Assembly: GCA_023386155.1 (NCBI GenBank) | Contig: JAEWKH010000130.1 | Coordinates: forward strand, 1-21,502 | Direction of reading: 5' to 3' | Origin: Pseudomonadota bacterium | Lineage (GTDB): Bacteria > Pseudomonadota > Alphaproteobacteria > Rhizobiales > Beijerinckiaceae | Length of the DNA stretch: 21,502 nt | Shown here: piece after piece, positions 1-7,155 of the stretch | Layout of the letters: the number at the start of each line of letters is the position of its first letter | Numbering within the stretch: position 1 is the first letter of the stretch | The notes under the pieces: model-generated | What the model was told of the DNA's origin: nothing | Seen by the model: the letters and a program-made list of their open reading frames with translations, nothing else | Databases searched by the model: none | Translations under genes and position numbers: made by a program

Positions 1-1342
1 CGGTCGCTTTGGCCGTCTGGCTCGCCAGCTCCTTGACCTCGGTGGCCACCACGGCAAAGCCCTTGCCGGCCTCGCCGGCGCGCGCCGCCTCGATGGTGGC
101 GTTGAGCGCCAGGAGGTTGGTCTGGCCGGCGATGGTGTTGATCAGCTGCACCACGTCGCCGATCTTCTCGGCGCTGGCGGCCAGCTCCTGCACCGTGGCG
201 CTGGTGCGCTGCGTGCCGGCCACTGCTCGTTCCGCCACCTGCGAGGACTGCGCCACCTGGGTGGCGATCTCGCGGATCGAGATCGAGAGCTCCTCGGTGG
301 CGGCCGCCACCGTCTGCACGTTGGCCGAGGTCTGCTGCGCGGCCGACGAGACATTGACCAGCTGGCCGGCGGCCTGCTCGACCCCTGCCGACATCGAGCC
401 TGCCGTAGCCTCCATCTCGGTGGCAGCCGAGGACAGGCCCTGCGTCAGGGCCGAGACATTGGCATCGAAGCGCTTGGTGAGCCGTTCGAGCGCCTCCGCG
501 CGGCGCATGCGGGCATCGGCCTCCTGGGCGGCGTCGGCGTCGGCCTGCTCCTTGGCGATGAGCGCGTCCTTGAACACCTGCAGCACCCGGGCGAGGGTGC
601 CGATCTCGTCGCCCTTGTGGGCGTCCGTGACCTGCACGGCGAGATTGCCGCCTGCGAGGTCCTGCATCTGCTCCGTGATGCGGGTGAGCGGGCGGGAAAC
701 GCCGGCGACGACGGACCAGCCGCCGACCATGAGGGCGACCACGCTCAGCACGACGACGATGGCGAACGCGATGCTGATCGTCGCGTACAGGCTGTCTGCC
801 GCGTCGGCGCTCGCCCTGGCCGATTCGAGCTGGAGGTTCACGAGTTGCCCGATGGCTTGGGACAGGGGATCGATGGCGGTGTAGAGATCCGTCATCGTGA
901 AGAATGTCAGGCTGACCTTGTCCTCCGCCTTCAGGAAGCCGGCGAGCTTCTCGACCGCGGCATCGGCGTTCTTCATCAGCTCCTGGGCGGCCTCGGCGGC
1001 CTTCAACTCGCCGGGGTCGTCGATCATTCCCTTGTACGCCGTCCAGTGCTTGGCGATGTCGGCCCTCGCGACCTCGACGCCCTTCAGGGCTTCGGCCCAT
1101 CCGAGATTGTCGTTGCGCACCTTGTGGGAGATGTCGACGACGTTCACCGCGTAGAGATCGGCAACGACCTTGAGGTCGCGCAGCGGCACGATCCGGTCGA
1201 CATAGATCCGGTCGATGGAGTCGTGCATCGATTGGGTGCCGAACCAGCCCCCGCCGACGGCCGAGACGATCAGCAGCGCCAGGGCGCCGAAAATGACGAA
1301 CAGTTTGGTCCGGATGGACCAGGAACGCGGTGAGAACGACAC
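1..1342 (-). CDS. methyl-accepting chemotaxis protein, 3' end cut by window
   Basis: Transmembrane chemoreceptor that senses a ligand outside the cytoplasmic membrane and controls CheA through its cytoplasmic hairpin. About 447 codons are in the window; the C-terminus lies beyond base 1. I start it at the GTG at 1342-1340 (VSFSPRSWSIRTKLF), because the ATG just upstream is in another frame; the ribosome site is weak. Visible in order: TM1 at about residues 13-35; a periplasmic helical region of about 150 residues resembling a four-helix-bundle sensor; TM2 at about 187-209; a HAMP region beginning GVSRPLTRITEQM; a long coiled coil; and the signalling tip with INTIAGQTNLLALNATIEAA followed by GEAGKGFAVVA, the family signature. 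No che genes lie nearby, so this looks like a dispersed receptor. The ligand cannot be told from the sequence. Confidence 0.95.
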   Translation of the reverse strand, partial: MSFSPRSWSIRTKLFVIFGALALLIVSAVGGGWFGTQSMHDSIDRIYVDRIVPLRDLKVVADLYAVNVVDISHKVRNDNLGWAEALKGVEVARADIAKHWTAYKGMIDDPGELKAAEAAQELMKNADAAVEKLAGFLKAEDKVSLTFFTMTDLYTAIDPLSQAIGQLVNLQLESARASADAADSLYATISIAFAIVVVLSVVALMVGGWSVVAGVSRPLTRITEQMQDLAGGNLAVQVTDAHKGDEIGTLARVLQVFKDALIAKEQADADAAQEADARMRRAEALERLTKRFDANVSALTQGLSSAATEMEATAGSMSAGVEQAAGQLVNVSSAAQQTSANVQTVAAATEELSISIREIATQVAQSSQVAERAVAGTQRTSATVQELAASAEKIGDVVQLINTIAGQTNLLALNATIEAARAGEAGKGFAVVATEVKELASQTAKAT

Positions 1343-1716
1343 GGTGATTGCCCCATAAGAGTATTTTGCTCTTGTGGGACTGTATTTCACGAATTGTGAA
1401 ACGTTAGGTTAACCCTGTTTGCGCTTTCTCAGGGATGGATCGTCACGGCTTTATTGAAACTTTATAGCCAGTTCGCGCGAAGATGTCTGCCCTTCCTTTG
1501 CGGTAGAACACCGGAAGAACGAGCGTCTCTCGTCACGCGGTTGCCTTCAACATACTCCGATCTCATCCTGCCTTCACCGCCATGGCCGGCCTCGTGCCGT
1601 CCAGCCCGATCGAAAAGGCGCGGCGCTCCAACAAACTTGTGATCGCCCGGAGGGGGCCGCCCTCCTTCAGAATGCCCTAAATGGCTCCAGCATTGTGCCC
1701 AACGCCGGAGCCCACG
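1343..1716. other. divergent intergenic region, MCP / DUF1194 gene
   Basis: This 374-bp gap lies between two divergent genes and should hold both promoters. Near the chemoreceptor start are an inverted repeat with arms at 1352-1361 and 1369-1378 (9 of 10 paired) and a second one, TTTCAC-GAATT-GTGAAA, at 1385-1401. Both could be operators or leader hairpins. A GC-rich hairpin (GGAGGG/CCCTCC) lies at about 1650-1666. The short open frames here look like noise: none has a good ribosome site or a recognisable protein. I see no confident sigma-70 promoter. Confidence 0.5.
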
Positions 1717-2436
1717 ATGCGTTCTGCCCTGACAAGCCTTGCCGCGCTGTGCCTTCTGGCCGCCCCTGTCCTGGCGGAGCCGGTCGACCTGGAACTGGTC
1801 TTCGCGGCGGACGGCTCGGGCTCCATCGACGATGCGGAGCTGCGCCTCCAGCGGCAGGGCTGGGCCGATGCGCTCACGAGCCCCGACGTGCTCAAGGGCA
1901 TCGGGGACGGCCAGATCGGCGCCATCGCGGTGGCGTTCATGGAATGGGGCGGGCCGAGTTCCCAGGTGCTCATCGTCGACTGGCACGTGATCCGCGATGC
2001 GGCGAGCGCGAGGATCTTCGCCGACAAGCTCATGAGCGCCCCGCGGGGCGCCTACGGCTACAACTCCATCTCCAACGCCATCGATTTTTCCGTCCGCCTC
2101 GTCGAGACCAACGCCCACGAGGGCACGCGCAAGGTCATCGACGTGTCGGGCGACGGCCCGAACATGAACGGACGGCCGCTCGAGCAGGCGAGGGAGGATG
2201 CCCTGGCCAAGGGCTTCACCATCAACGCGCTCGCGATCCGCCGCCCGGGCAGCGGCCGCCCCGGTGGCCCCGGCGGCATGTCGCTGGAGGATTATTACGG
2301 CCAGAGCGTCATCGGCGGTCCCGGCTCCTTCGTCGAGATCGCCGACGAGACGCGCCCCTTCGCATCGGCCGCCCGCCGCAAGCTCCTGACGGAAATCGCC
2401 GGAACCGGCGGAGCTTCGCGCCACGCGAGCCGGTGA
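1717..2436 (+). CDS. DUF1194 family secreted protein, vWA-like fold
   Basis: A 239-residue exported protein of the DUF1194 family, common in Hyphomicrobiales, with a von Willebrand factor A-like fold. Molecular role unknown. Start chosen at the ATG at 1717: GGAG lies 6 bases upstream and the product begins with a clean Sec signal peptide (MRSALTSLAALCLLAAPVLA, probable cleavage after A20). The frame is open 36 bases further upstream, but that extension would bury the signal. A MIDAS-type metal-binding motif D-x-S-x-S is seen at D32/S34/S36 (ADGSGSI), with a second conserved stretch DVSGDGPN. A Pro/Gly-rich insertion (GSGRPGGPGG) sits in the C-terminal half. The cyclase gene follows after 53 bases on the same strand and may be co-transcribed. 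Family assignment is firm; function is not. Confidence 0.88.
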   Translation: MRSALTSLAALCLLAAPVLAEPVDLELVFAADGSGSIDDAELRLQRQGWADALTSPDVLKGIGDGQIGAIAVAFMEWGGPSSQVLIVDWHVIRDAASARIFADKLMSAPRGAYGYNSISNAIDFSVRLVETNAHEGTRKVIDVSGDGPNMNGRPLEQAREDALAKGFTINALAIRRPGSGRPGGPGGMSLEDYYGQSVIGGPGSFVEIADETRPFASAARRKLLTEIAGTGGASRHASR

Positions 2437-2489
2437 CATCCTTGTCAGCCGCTTGAAGACATTCCTGAAGGGAATGATAAGGTCGACCC

Positions 2490-3686
2490 ATGGCGAATCT
2501 CGAAGATTGGATCATCGAACAGGGCCTGCGGGGCACGGATGTCGGCTCGCTGCTCTCCGGTTTCGCCGAGCGTCTGGTGGCCGAGGGGATTCCGCTGGTC
2601 CGGGTCTATCTCGCGCTGCCGACCGTCAATCCGACGATCCGCGTCTATACCCATGTCTGGACCCGCTCGTCCGGCCCGATGGTCGAGGGCGTCTCCCATG
2701 AGCGCAACGAGCTCGCGTTCGACCGGAGCCCCTTCAACCACATGATGCAGACCGAGCAGACGGCCTGCTACTGGCGCGTCGACGATCCCACGGCCCGTCA
2801 GTTCGACGTGTTCGACGATGTCAGGCGCGAGGGCGGAGCCGATTATCTGGCGCGGCTCTTCAGCTTCGAGAATACGAGCGCGCCCGACCTGCGGGGCATC
2901 GGCGTATCCCTGTCCTGCGGCCGACCCGGCGGGTTCAAGCCGGAGGAAATCGCCCGGATCGACGGGCTCCTGCCGCTCCTGGGGCTGGCCGCCTACCGCA
3001 TGACGCTCTTCGACCTCACGGTAGCGATCCTCGACACCTATGTGGGTCTTTCGGCCGGTCGGCGGGTGCTCAGCGGGGAAATCCGGCGCGGGTCGGGCAC
3101 GACCCTGACGGCCGCGCTCCTCTTTGCCGACCTGCGCGGGTTCACGTCCCTGGCCGACGCCTCGGGCATGGATCTGATCGGCCGGCTCGATCAGCATCTG
3201 GAGGCGATGGCGACCCCTGTGGAAGAGCAGTGCGGCGAGGTGCTGAAATTCATGGGCGACGGTGTTCTGGCCGCCTTTCCGATCTCGGAGTACCGTTCGC
3301 GCGAAGAGGCCTGCGCAGCGGCCATCCGGGCCGCTCAGGCGGCTCTCGAGCGCAACGAGGCCGTCAACCGCCGCCACGCGACGCCTCTGAGCCTCGACAT
3401 CGCCCTCCATTGCGGGGACGTGTTCTACGGCAATATCGGGGCGGCCGGCCGTCTGGATTTTACCGTGATCGGGCCCTCGGTGAACGAAGCGAGCCGCATG
3501 GAGGCGCTCTGCAGCAGCCTCGATTGCTCCGTCATCCTCTCGGAGAGCGTGGCCGCGGCCAGTCCTATCCCGGTCCGCTCCCTCGGCCGGCACCGGCTTC
3601 GCGGCATCGCGACCGAACGGGAGCTGTTCACCTTCGCGCCCGCCAAAGCATCGGACCAAAAAGTGGAGTCCACGTTTGGGATCTGA
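2490..3686 (+). CDS. adenylate/guanylate cyclase domain protein (class III)
   Basis: A 398-residue, probably cytoplasmic class III cyclase predicted to make cAMP from ATP. The N-terminal ~180 residues are an uncharacterised sensor-like region; the C-terminal ~190 are the catalytic homology domain. All key residues are seen: metal-binding D214 (FADLRGFT) and D257 (KFMGDG), the base-contacting pair K253 and D323 (DFTVIGPSVNEASR), and transition-state N332 and R336. The K/D pair points to ATP rather than GTP. There are no membrane spans. The ATG at 2490 has AAGG 9 bases upstream. It lies 53 bases after the DUF1194 gene and converges on the ECF sigma gene. Oddly, the last 12 codons (ASDQKVESTFGI) and the stop lie inside a copy of the palindromic intergenic repeat found elsewhere in the window, so the native C-terminus appears to have been replaced or extended by a repeat. 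Confidence 0.93.
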   Translation: MANLEDWIIEQGLRGTDVGSLLSGFAERLVAEGIPLVRVYLALPTVNPTIRVYTHVWTRSSGPMVEGVSHERNELAFDRSPFNHMMQTEQTACYWRVDDPTARQFDVFDDVRREGGADYLARLFSFENTSAPDLRGIGVSLSCGRPGGFKPEEIARIDGLLPLLGLAAYRMTLFDLTVAILDTYVGLSAGRRVLSGEIRRGSGTTLTAALLFADLRGFTSLADASGMDLIGRLDQHLEAMATPVEEQCGEVLKFMGDGVLAAFPISEYRSREEACAAAIRAAQAALERNEAVNRRHATPLSLDIALHCGDVFYGNIGAAGRLDFTVIGPSVNEASRMEALCSSLDCSVILSESVAAASPIPVRSLGRHRLRGIATERELFTFAPAKASDQKVESTFGI

Positions 3687-3694
3687 TCCGAAGC
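3648..3694. repeat. palindromic intergenic repeat, copy A (in cyclase 3' end)
   Basis: A 47-bp element starting GCATCGGACCAAAAAGTGGA and ending in GATCCGAAGC. It closely matches copy C at 10832-10877, sharing GCATCGGACC, AAAGTGGA and TCCAC, then GGGATC. It carries the final 12 codons and the stop of the cyclase gene. It resembles the RIME-type mosaic repeats of Hyphomicrobiales. Confidence 0.8.
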
Positions 3695-3729
3695 TCCAGT
3701 TCTACGCATGATGCGCGCCGGAGAGCCCA

Positions 3730-4431
3730 TCAGGATTTCATGCCGCTCAGCCGTTCGAGAACGGCCTGCGTGATGCGGGCGCAGCGGGCTCCCGCGAAAG
3801 GAAACGCATCGGTCAGGGCGCTCGAAAGCGTCCGGTCGAGGCTTTGCCTCAGGAGCCGCCGGGCGCGGTGAAGCCTCGTCTTCACCGTCTCGGGGCGCAA
3901 GCCGAGATGGGACGCGGTCGCCTCCACGCTCATCTCCTCGACGTCCCGCAGGACGAAGACGACGCGGAACGGGTCGGGCAGCCGGTCGATGGCCCGCTCG
4001 ATCAGGCGGCGGATCTCGGCGCGGGCGGCGGCGGCTTCGGGGTCCCCGTCCTGGCGGGCCGTGGGCAGGTAGATCACGCGGGCCTCTCCCTGTTCGTCGA
4101 TCGTGTCGATCTGGTTCAGCTCGACGAGGGGACGCCTTTTCCGGAGGCGCCCCAGCGCCTCGTTGAGCGCGATCCGCGAGAGCCAGGTCGCGAGGCGCGA
4201 CTCGCCGCGGAAGCCGTCCAGGTGGGTGAAGGCCCGAAGATAGGCCTCCTGGACCACGTCCTCGGCCTCGGTATCGTCGCCGAGGACGCTGCGCGCCATG
4301 CGGTAGAGCTGACGGTTGTGGCGCTCCATGATGAGGCGAAGGGCCGCCTCGTCCTGCCGCCTGGCCCGCTCCACCAGGGCCATGTCATCCAGATTGTCCA
4401 GCCGAGGCGTCAGGGCGATTCCCGAATGCAT
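3730..4431 (-). CDS. ECF-type RNA polymerase sigma factor
   Basis: A sigma-70 family group 4 (ECF) sigma factor of 233 residues. Region 2 spans about residues 25-95, with the signature DTEAEDVVQEAYLRAF at 53-68; region 4 spans about 145-200 and contains the helix-turn-helix (SVEATASHLGLRPETVKTRL). A ~35-residue C-terminal tail follows. I start it at the ATG at 4431, which has AGGAG 8 bases upstream. An upstream in-frame ATG at 4464 lies inside a palindromic repeat and lacks a ribosome site. The gene follows a cupredoxin gene on the same strand and has its own candidate ECF promoter at 4546-4574, matching one before the operon at 5571-5599, so autoregulation is likely. No anti-sigma gene with a zinc finger or membrane span is seen beside it. 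The trigger is unknown; redox or copper stress is an inference from its neighbours. Confidence 0.95.
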   Translation of the reverse strand: MHSGIALTPRLDNLDDMALVERARRQDEAALRLIMERHNRQLYRMARSVLGDDTEAEDVVQEAYLRAFTHLDGFRGESRLATWLSRIALNEALGRLRKRRPLVELNQIDTIDEQGEARVIYLPTARQDGDPEAAAARAEIRRLIERAIDRLPDPFRVVFVLRDVEEMSVEATASHLGLRPETVKTRLHRARRLLRQSLDRTLSSALTDAFPFAGARCARITQAVLERLSGMKS

Positions 4432-4458
4432 GGCCTCATCTCCTGCATCTTGCCGTTG

Positions 4459-4537
4459 GCGCATCGTGTGAAAAAGTGGACCCGGTTTTTCGCACTCAAC
4501 GATGCGCTCTCTCTAGGCGGAGCATCGGATCCGATGC
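4459..4537. repeat. palindromic intergenic repeats, copy B (two units, sigma leader)
   Basis: Two palindromic units. At 4459-4507 the element begins GCGCATCGTGTGAAAAAGTG and ends ACGATGCGC, so its two ends pair. At 4522-4537 lies the perfect 16-bp palindrome GCATCGGATCCGATGC. They fill most of the space between the proposed sigma-gene promoter and its start codon and would be transcribed as a structured leader. Same family as copies A, C and D. Confidence 0.85.
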
Positions 4538-4545
4538 TCTAGCCG

Positions 4546-4574
4546 TTAGATCGTCCGGCGTCGCAAAGGTTCCC
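4546..4574 (-). promoter_or_regulatory. candidate ECF promoter upstream of sigma gene
   Basis: On the minus strand this reads GGGAACCTT (-35 at 4574-4566), 14 bases, then ATCTAA (-10 at 4551-4546). A GGAAC core in the -35 is typical of many ECF promoters. The same motif with the same spacer length occurs at 5571-5599 before the cupredoxin operon. It lies after the cupredoxin stop and about 110 bases before the sigma start. Inferred; no transcription start data. Confidence 0.6.
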
Positions 4575-4592
4575 GAGCAGTATGGACCGCAT

Positions 4593-5108
4593 TCACGTCC
4601 GGCGAACGATACCCTTTCGCATGATCTCGTCGATTGACGGGAACGCCTGCAGGGCGATCTCCGGGAGCGCCTGCGCGGCGGAACCGCCCGGTGGAGGGCC
4701 GTCCGCGTGCCCCACGACGATCCGCCCGACCATGCCGGCATGCTCGTGCGGGATGCAGTAGAAATCGTACACGCCTTCGACCGTGAGCGTGACCGAGAAG
4801 CTCTCGTCGGGCAGGAGATAGTCCGAGTTCCAGGGCTCGGCGCGCTCGGGGATCCGCAGCGGGCGCTCGAAGTACTTCGGGTGATAGGCGGTCGCCGTAT
4901 GCGAGTTCCCGGAGTCCCGATTGATCCAGCGGATGGTCCGGCCCGGCTGGACGTGCAGGCCGATGGGGTCGAACCACACATGCGAGCCGTCGGCCTTGCC
5001 CTGCATCCGGATCTCGACCGGTTCGGCGGCGAGGAGCGGGCGGGGCCACGCCAGACCGGCGAGGAGGCCCCCGCCGATCCGCAGGACATGCCGCCGGGAC
5101 GGCATCAT
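4593..5108 (-). CDS. cupredoxin (plastocyanin/azurin-like), Tat-exported
   Basis: A 171-residue blue-copper-type protein, probably periplasmic, that would bind one copper and carry electrons or buffer copper. The N-terminus has a twin-arginine signal (SRRHVLR, then a hydrophobic stretch ending near LLAAEP). Type 1 copper ligands are all present: H70 (NSHTAT), then C118, H121 and M126 in YCIPHEHAGM, the exact C-x2-H-x4-M spacing of plastocyanin. A ~40-residue tail follows the domain. Its ATG overlaps the stop of the preceding gene (ATGA, 5108-5105), implying translational coupling; the second ATG at 5105 could also serve. It lies between the TTHB210-like gene and the ECF sigma gene. The electron partner is not in the window. 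Confidence 0.9.
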   Translation of the reverse strand: MMPSRRHVLRIGGGLLAGLAWPRPLLAAEPVEIRMQGKADGSHVWFDPIGLHVQPGRTIRWINRDSGNSHTATAYHPKYFERPLRIPERAEPWNSDYLLPDESFSVTLTVEGVYDFYCIPHEHAGMVGRIVVGHADGPPPGGSAAQALPEIALQAFPSIDEIMRKGIVRRT

Positions 5109-5527
5109 TTCGCCGCCACCCGCGCCTCGTCGGCTTTCGGCACATGCCACAGGACCACATGCGCATGGGGCTTCTCCACGCCCGGGTGCCCGGCATTGAA
5201 GTAGACATCCACGTGGTCGACCTTGCCGCCGGGGGCCGCGAGATCGTCGAAGCGCTTGTCCTTGTTGGTGAGGTCCTCGATCGGGAGCATGTAGACCGTG
5301 CTGACGAGCCGTCCGTCGCGGTCATAGGCGAGGAACGGGCCAGCGGGCAGGGTCTTGGGATCGACGTAGAGCTGGCCCAGCCCCGGCAGGAAATCGGGCA
5401 GCTTCACGAGTTCGCTCACCTTTTTGTAGGCCCCGGTCGGCGGAGCCTTCTCGACCTGATCGGCGGCCTGGGCCGGCAGGGCGAGCGCGGCAATTCCTAT
5501 CGCAGCAGCGGCGAAGCGGAGGATCAT
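5105..5527 (-). CDS. secreted TTHB210/DUF5602-like protein
   Basis: A 140-residue exported protein. Start chosen at the ATG at 5527, preceded by AAGGATGAGATC and giving a clean Sec signal peptide (MILRFAAAAIGIAALALPA, cleavage near AQA/AD). The upstream extension to 5566 would spoil the signal. The mature part ends in a histidine-rich segment (HVDVYFNAGHPG, then KPHAHVVLWHV) that may bind metal. I recognise it tentatively as TTHB210-like (DUF5602). The Thermus thermophilus TTHB210 gene is known to be controlled by an ECF sigma E/anti-sigma E pair encoded beside it, which fits the sigma factor found here. It overlaps the cupredoxin gene by 4 bases. Function unknown; family assignment is from memory of the motif and context. 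Confidence 0.7.
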   Translation of the reverse strand: MILRFAAAAIGIAALALPAQAADQVEKAPPTGAYKKVSELVKLPDFLPGLGQLYVDPKTLPAGPFLAYDRDGRLVSTVYMLPIEDLTNKDKRFDDLAAPGGKVDHVDVYFNAGHPGVEKPHAHVVLWHVPKADEARVAAK

Positions 5528-5570
5528 GATCTCATCCTTTCTGGGCCGGCAGGATGACCGGCTCACCCGA

Positions 5571-5599
5571 TTGGATGGATCCTGGGCAGGAAGGTTCCC
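5571..5599 (-). promoter_or_regulatory. candidate ECF promoter upstream of TTHB210-like/cupredoxin operon
   Basis: On the minus strand: GGGAACCTT (5599-5591), 14 bases, then ATCCAA (5576-5571). It differs from the motif before the sigma gene at one position of the -10 and has the same spacer length; upstream identity extends to TCGGGAACCTT. A start near 5565 would give a leader of about 38 bases to the ATG at 5527. It lies in the 96-bp gap after the MurJ stop. Confidence 0.6.
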
Positions 5600-5623
5600 G
5601 AACGCGGCCGATGCCCGCGCCGA

Positions 5624-7150
5624 TCAGCGCCTGGACAGCCTGACGCCCGCCACCTTGAGGCCGGCCAGGAGCGCGCCGCCATAGATCAGGGCGCCGGCGG
5701 CGCCGAGCAGGCCGAGCAGAACCTCGTTGCGCCAGGCGGGCAGGGCGGCGGTCCATTGGGCCAGGGGAGCGGGCGCGAACCAGGCGAAGGCGGCGAGCAG
5801 CAGGCTGGCCACGGCGATGGCCAGGCAGGTCATACCCAGGGTCCTGTTGGGGGCCGTCCAGCCGCGGCGATGGGCCAGGACGAAGAGCAGGCCCAGATTG
5901 ACCCAGACGCCGATCGCGGTGCCGAGGGCGAGGCCCACGACCCCATAGGTCCGCATGAGCAGGATCTTGACGAGGATGTTCACGCCGACCGCCGTGAGCG
6001 ACGCGATCAGGGGCGTGGCCGTGTCGGAGCGGGCATAGAAGCTCGATACGGCGGAGCGGATCAGCACGGCGGCGGGCAGGCCCAGCCCGTAGGCCGCCAG
6101 GACGGCGCCGGCCCGCGCGGTCGCTTCCGCATCGAAGGCGCCGCGCTGGAACAGGGCGGACATGATGAGCTCGGGCATGACCATGAAGGCCACGAAGAAC
6201 GGCGCCGCGAGGGCGAGCGTCAGGCCGATGGTCCGGTTCTGCGCCGCATAGGCTCCCGCCTCGTCCCCGCCTGCGATGCGGCGGCTCATCTCGGGCAGCA
6301 GCACGGTGCCGGCCGCGATGCCGATCACGCCGAGGGGCAGCTGGTAGAGCCGGTCCGCGTAGTAGAGGGAGGAGACCGCGCCCGTCGGCAGGAACGAGGC
6401 GATGATCGTATCGGCGAAGATCGCGAGCTGCACGCCCGCGGACCCGATGACGGCGGGACCGAGGGCCTTGAAGAAGGTCTTCATCGGCGCGTCGATGCGG
6501 GGACGCTCCAGCCCCGGCGCCGCGCCGGCCCGCCGGGCATCCCACCAGACCAGGACGAGCTGCAGCGCGCCGGAAACCGTCACGCCCCAGGCGGCCGCGT
6601 AGCCGGCATTGGGAAACAGGAAGACGACGGCGAGCGCCACGATCATCGCGACGTTCAGCAGGATCGGGGCCGCCGCAGCCGCCCAGAACCGGTCATGGGC
6701 GTTGAGGATCCCCGAATAGATCGTCACGACCGTGATGAAGAGCAGGTAGGGAAAGGTGATCCGCGTGAGCGTCACCGCGAGGTCGAACTTTTCCGGCTCG
6801 TCCGAGAAGCCCGGCGCCAGCAGCGTCACGACCCAGGGCATGCCCAGGAAGGCCACGACGAGAAGGGCGATCTGCACGATCAGCATCAGGGTCGTGATGC
6901 GGCTCGCGAACGACCGGGCGGGGCGCTCGCCGCCCGTCTCGAGCACCTGGGCATAGGCCGGCAGGAAGGCGTTGTTGAAGGCGCCCTCGCCGAAGATCGC
7001 GCGGAAATGGTTCGGGATGCGGAAGGCCACGAAGAACGCGTCGGCGATGGGGCCGACGCCCATGACGGCGGCCAGCACCACGTCGCGGATGAAGCCGGTG
7101 AGGCGCGAAACCAGAGTCCAGCCGCCGACGGAGAGGATCTTGCGGAACAT
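5624..7150 (-). CDS. murJ: lipid II flippase MurJ
   Basis: A 508-residue polytopic inner-membrane protein of the MurJ/MviN family (MOP superfamily), which moves lipid-linked peptidoglycan precursor to the periplasmic face. Recognised by its N-terminus MFRKILSVGGWTLVSRLTGF and the following IRDVVLAAVMG...DAFFVAFRIPNHFR, then ..FGEGAFNNAFLPAYAQ.., all highly conserved in the family; about 14 hydrophobic segments follow, and the length is normal. The ATG at 7150 is chosen because the family N-terminus begins exactly there; the frame is open upstream only as a shadow of the glycosyltransferase gene. It lies 5 bases after that gene's stop, so the two are an operon. A long antisense open frame covers it but is a codon-bias artefact. 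Confidence 0.95.
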   Translation of the reverse strand: MFRKILSVGGWTLVSRLTGFIRDVVLAAVMGVGPIADAFFVAFRIPNHFRAIFGEGAFNNAFLPAYAQVLETGGERPARSFASRITTLMLIVQIALLVVAFLGMPWVVTLLAPGFSDEPEKFDLAVTLTRITFPYLLFITVVTIYSGILNAHDRFWAAAAAPILLNVAMIVALAVVFLFPNAGYAAAWGVTVSGALQLVLVWWDARRAGAAPGLERPRIDAPMKTFFKALGPAVIGSAGVQLAIFADTIIASFLPTGAVSSLYYADRLYQLPLGVIGIAAGTVLLPEMSRRIAGGDEAGAYAAQNRTIGLTLALAAPFFVAFMVMPELIMSALFQRGAFDAEATARAGAVLAAYGLGLPAAVLIRSAVSSFYARSDTATPLIASLTAVGVNILVKILLMRTYGVVGLALGTAIGVWVNLGLLFVLAHRRGWTAPNRTLGMTCLAIAVASLLLAAFAWFAPAPLAQWTAALPAWRNEVLLGLLGAAGALIYGGALLAGLKVAGVRLSRR

Positions 7151-7155
7151 CGGTG

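Noticed and set aside
1462..2439. 325-codon minus-strand open frame over the DUF1194 gene
   Set aside because: The plus-strand product has a signal peptide, ribosome site and MIDAS motif; the minus-strand product resembles nothing.
4459..4464. Upstream ATG for the ECF sigma gene at 4464
   Set aside because: It lies inside a palindromic repeat, with no ribosome site; the ATG at 4431 has AGGAG at a good distance.
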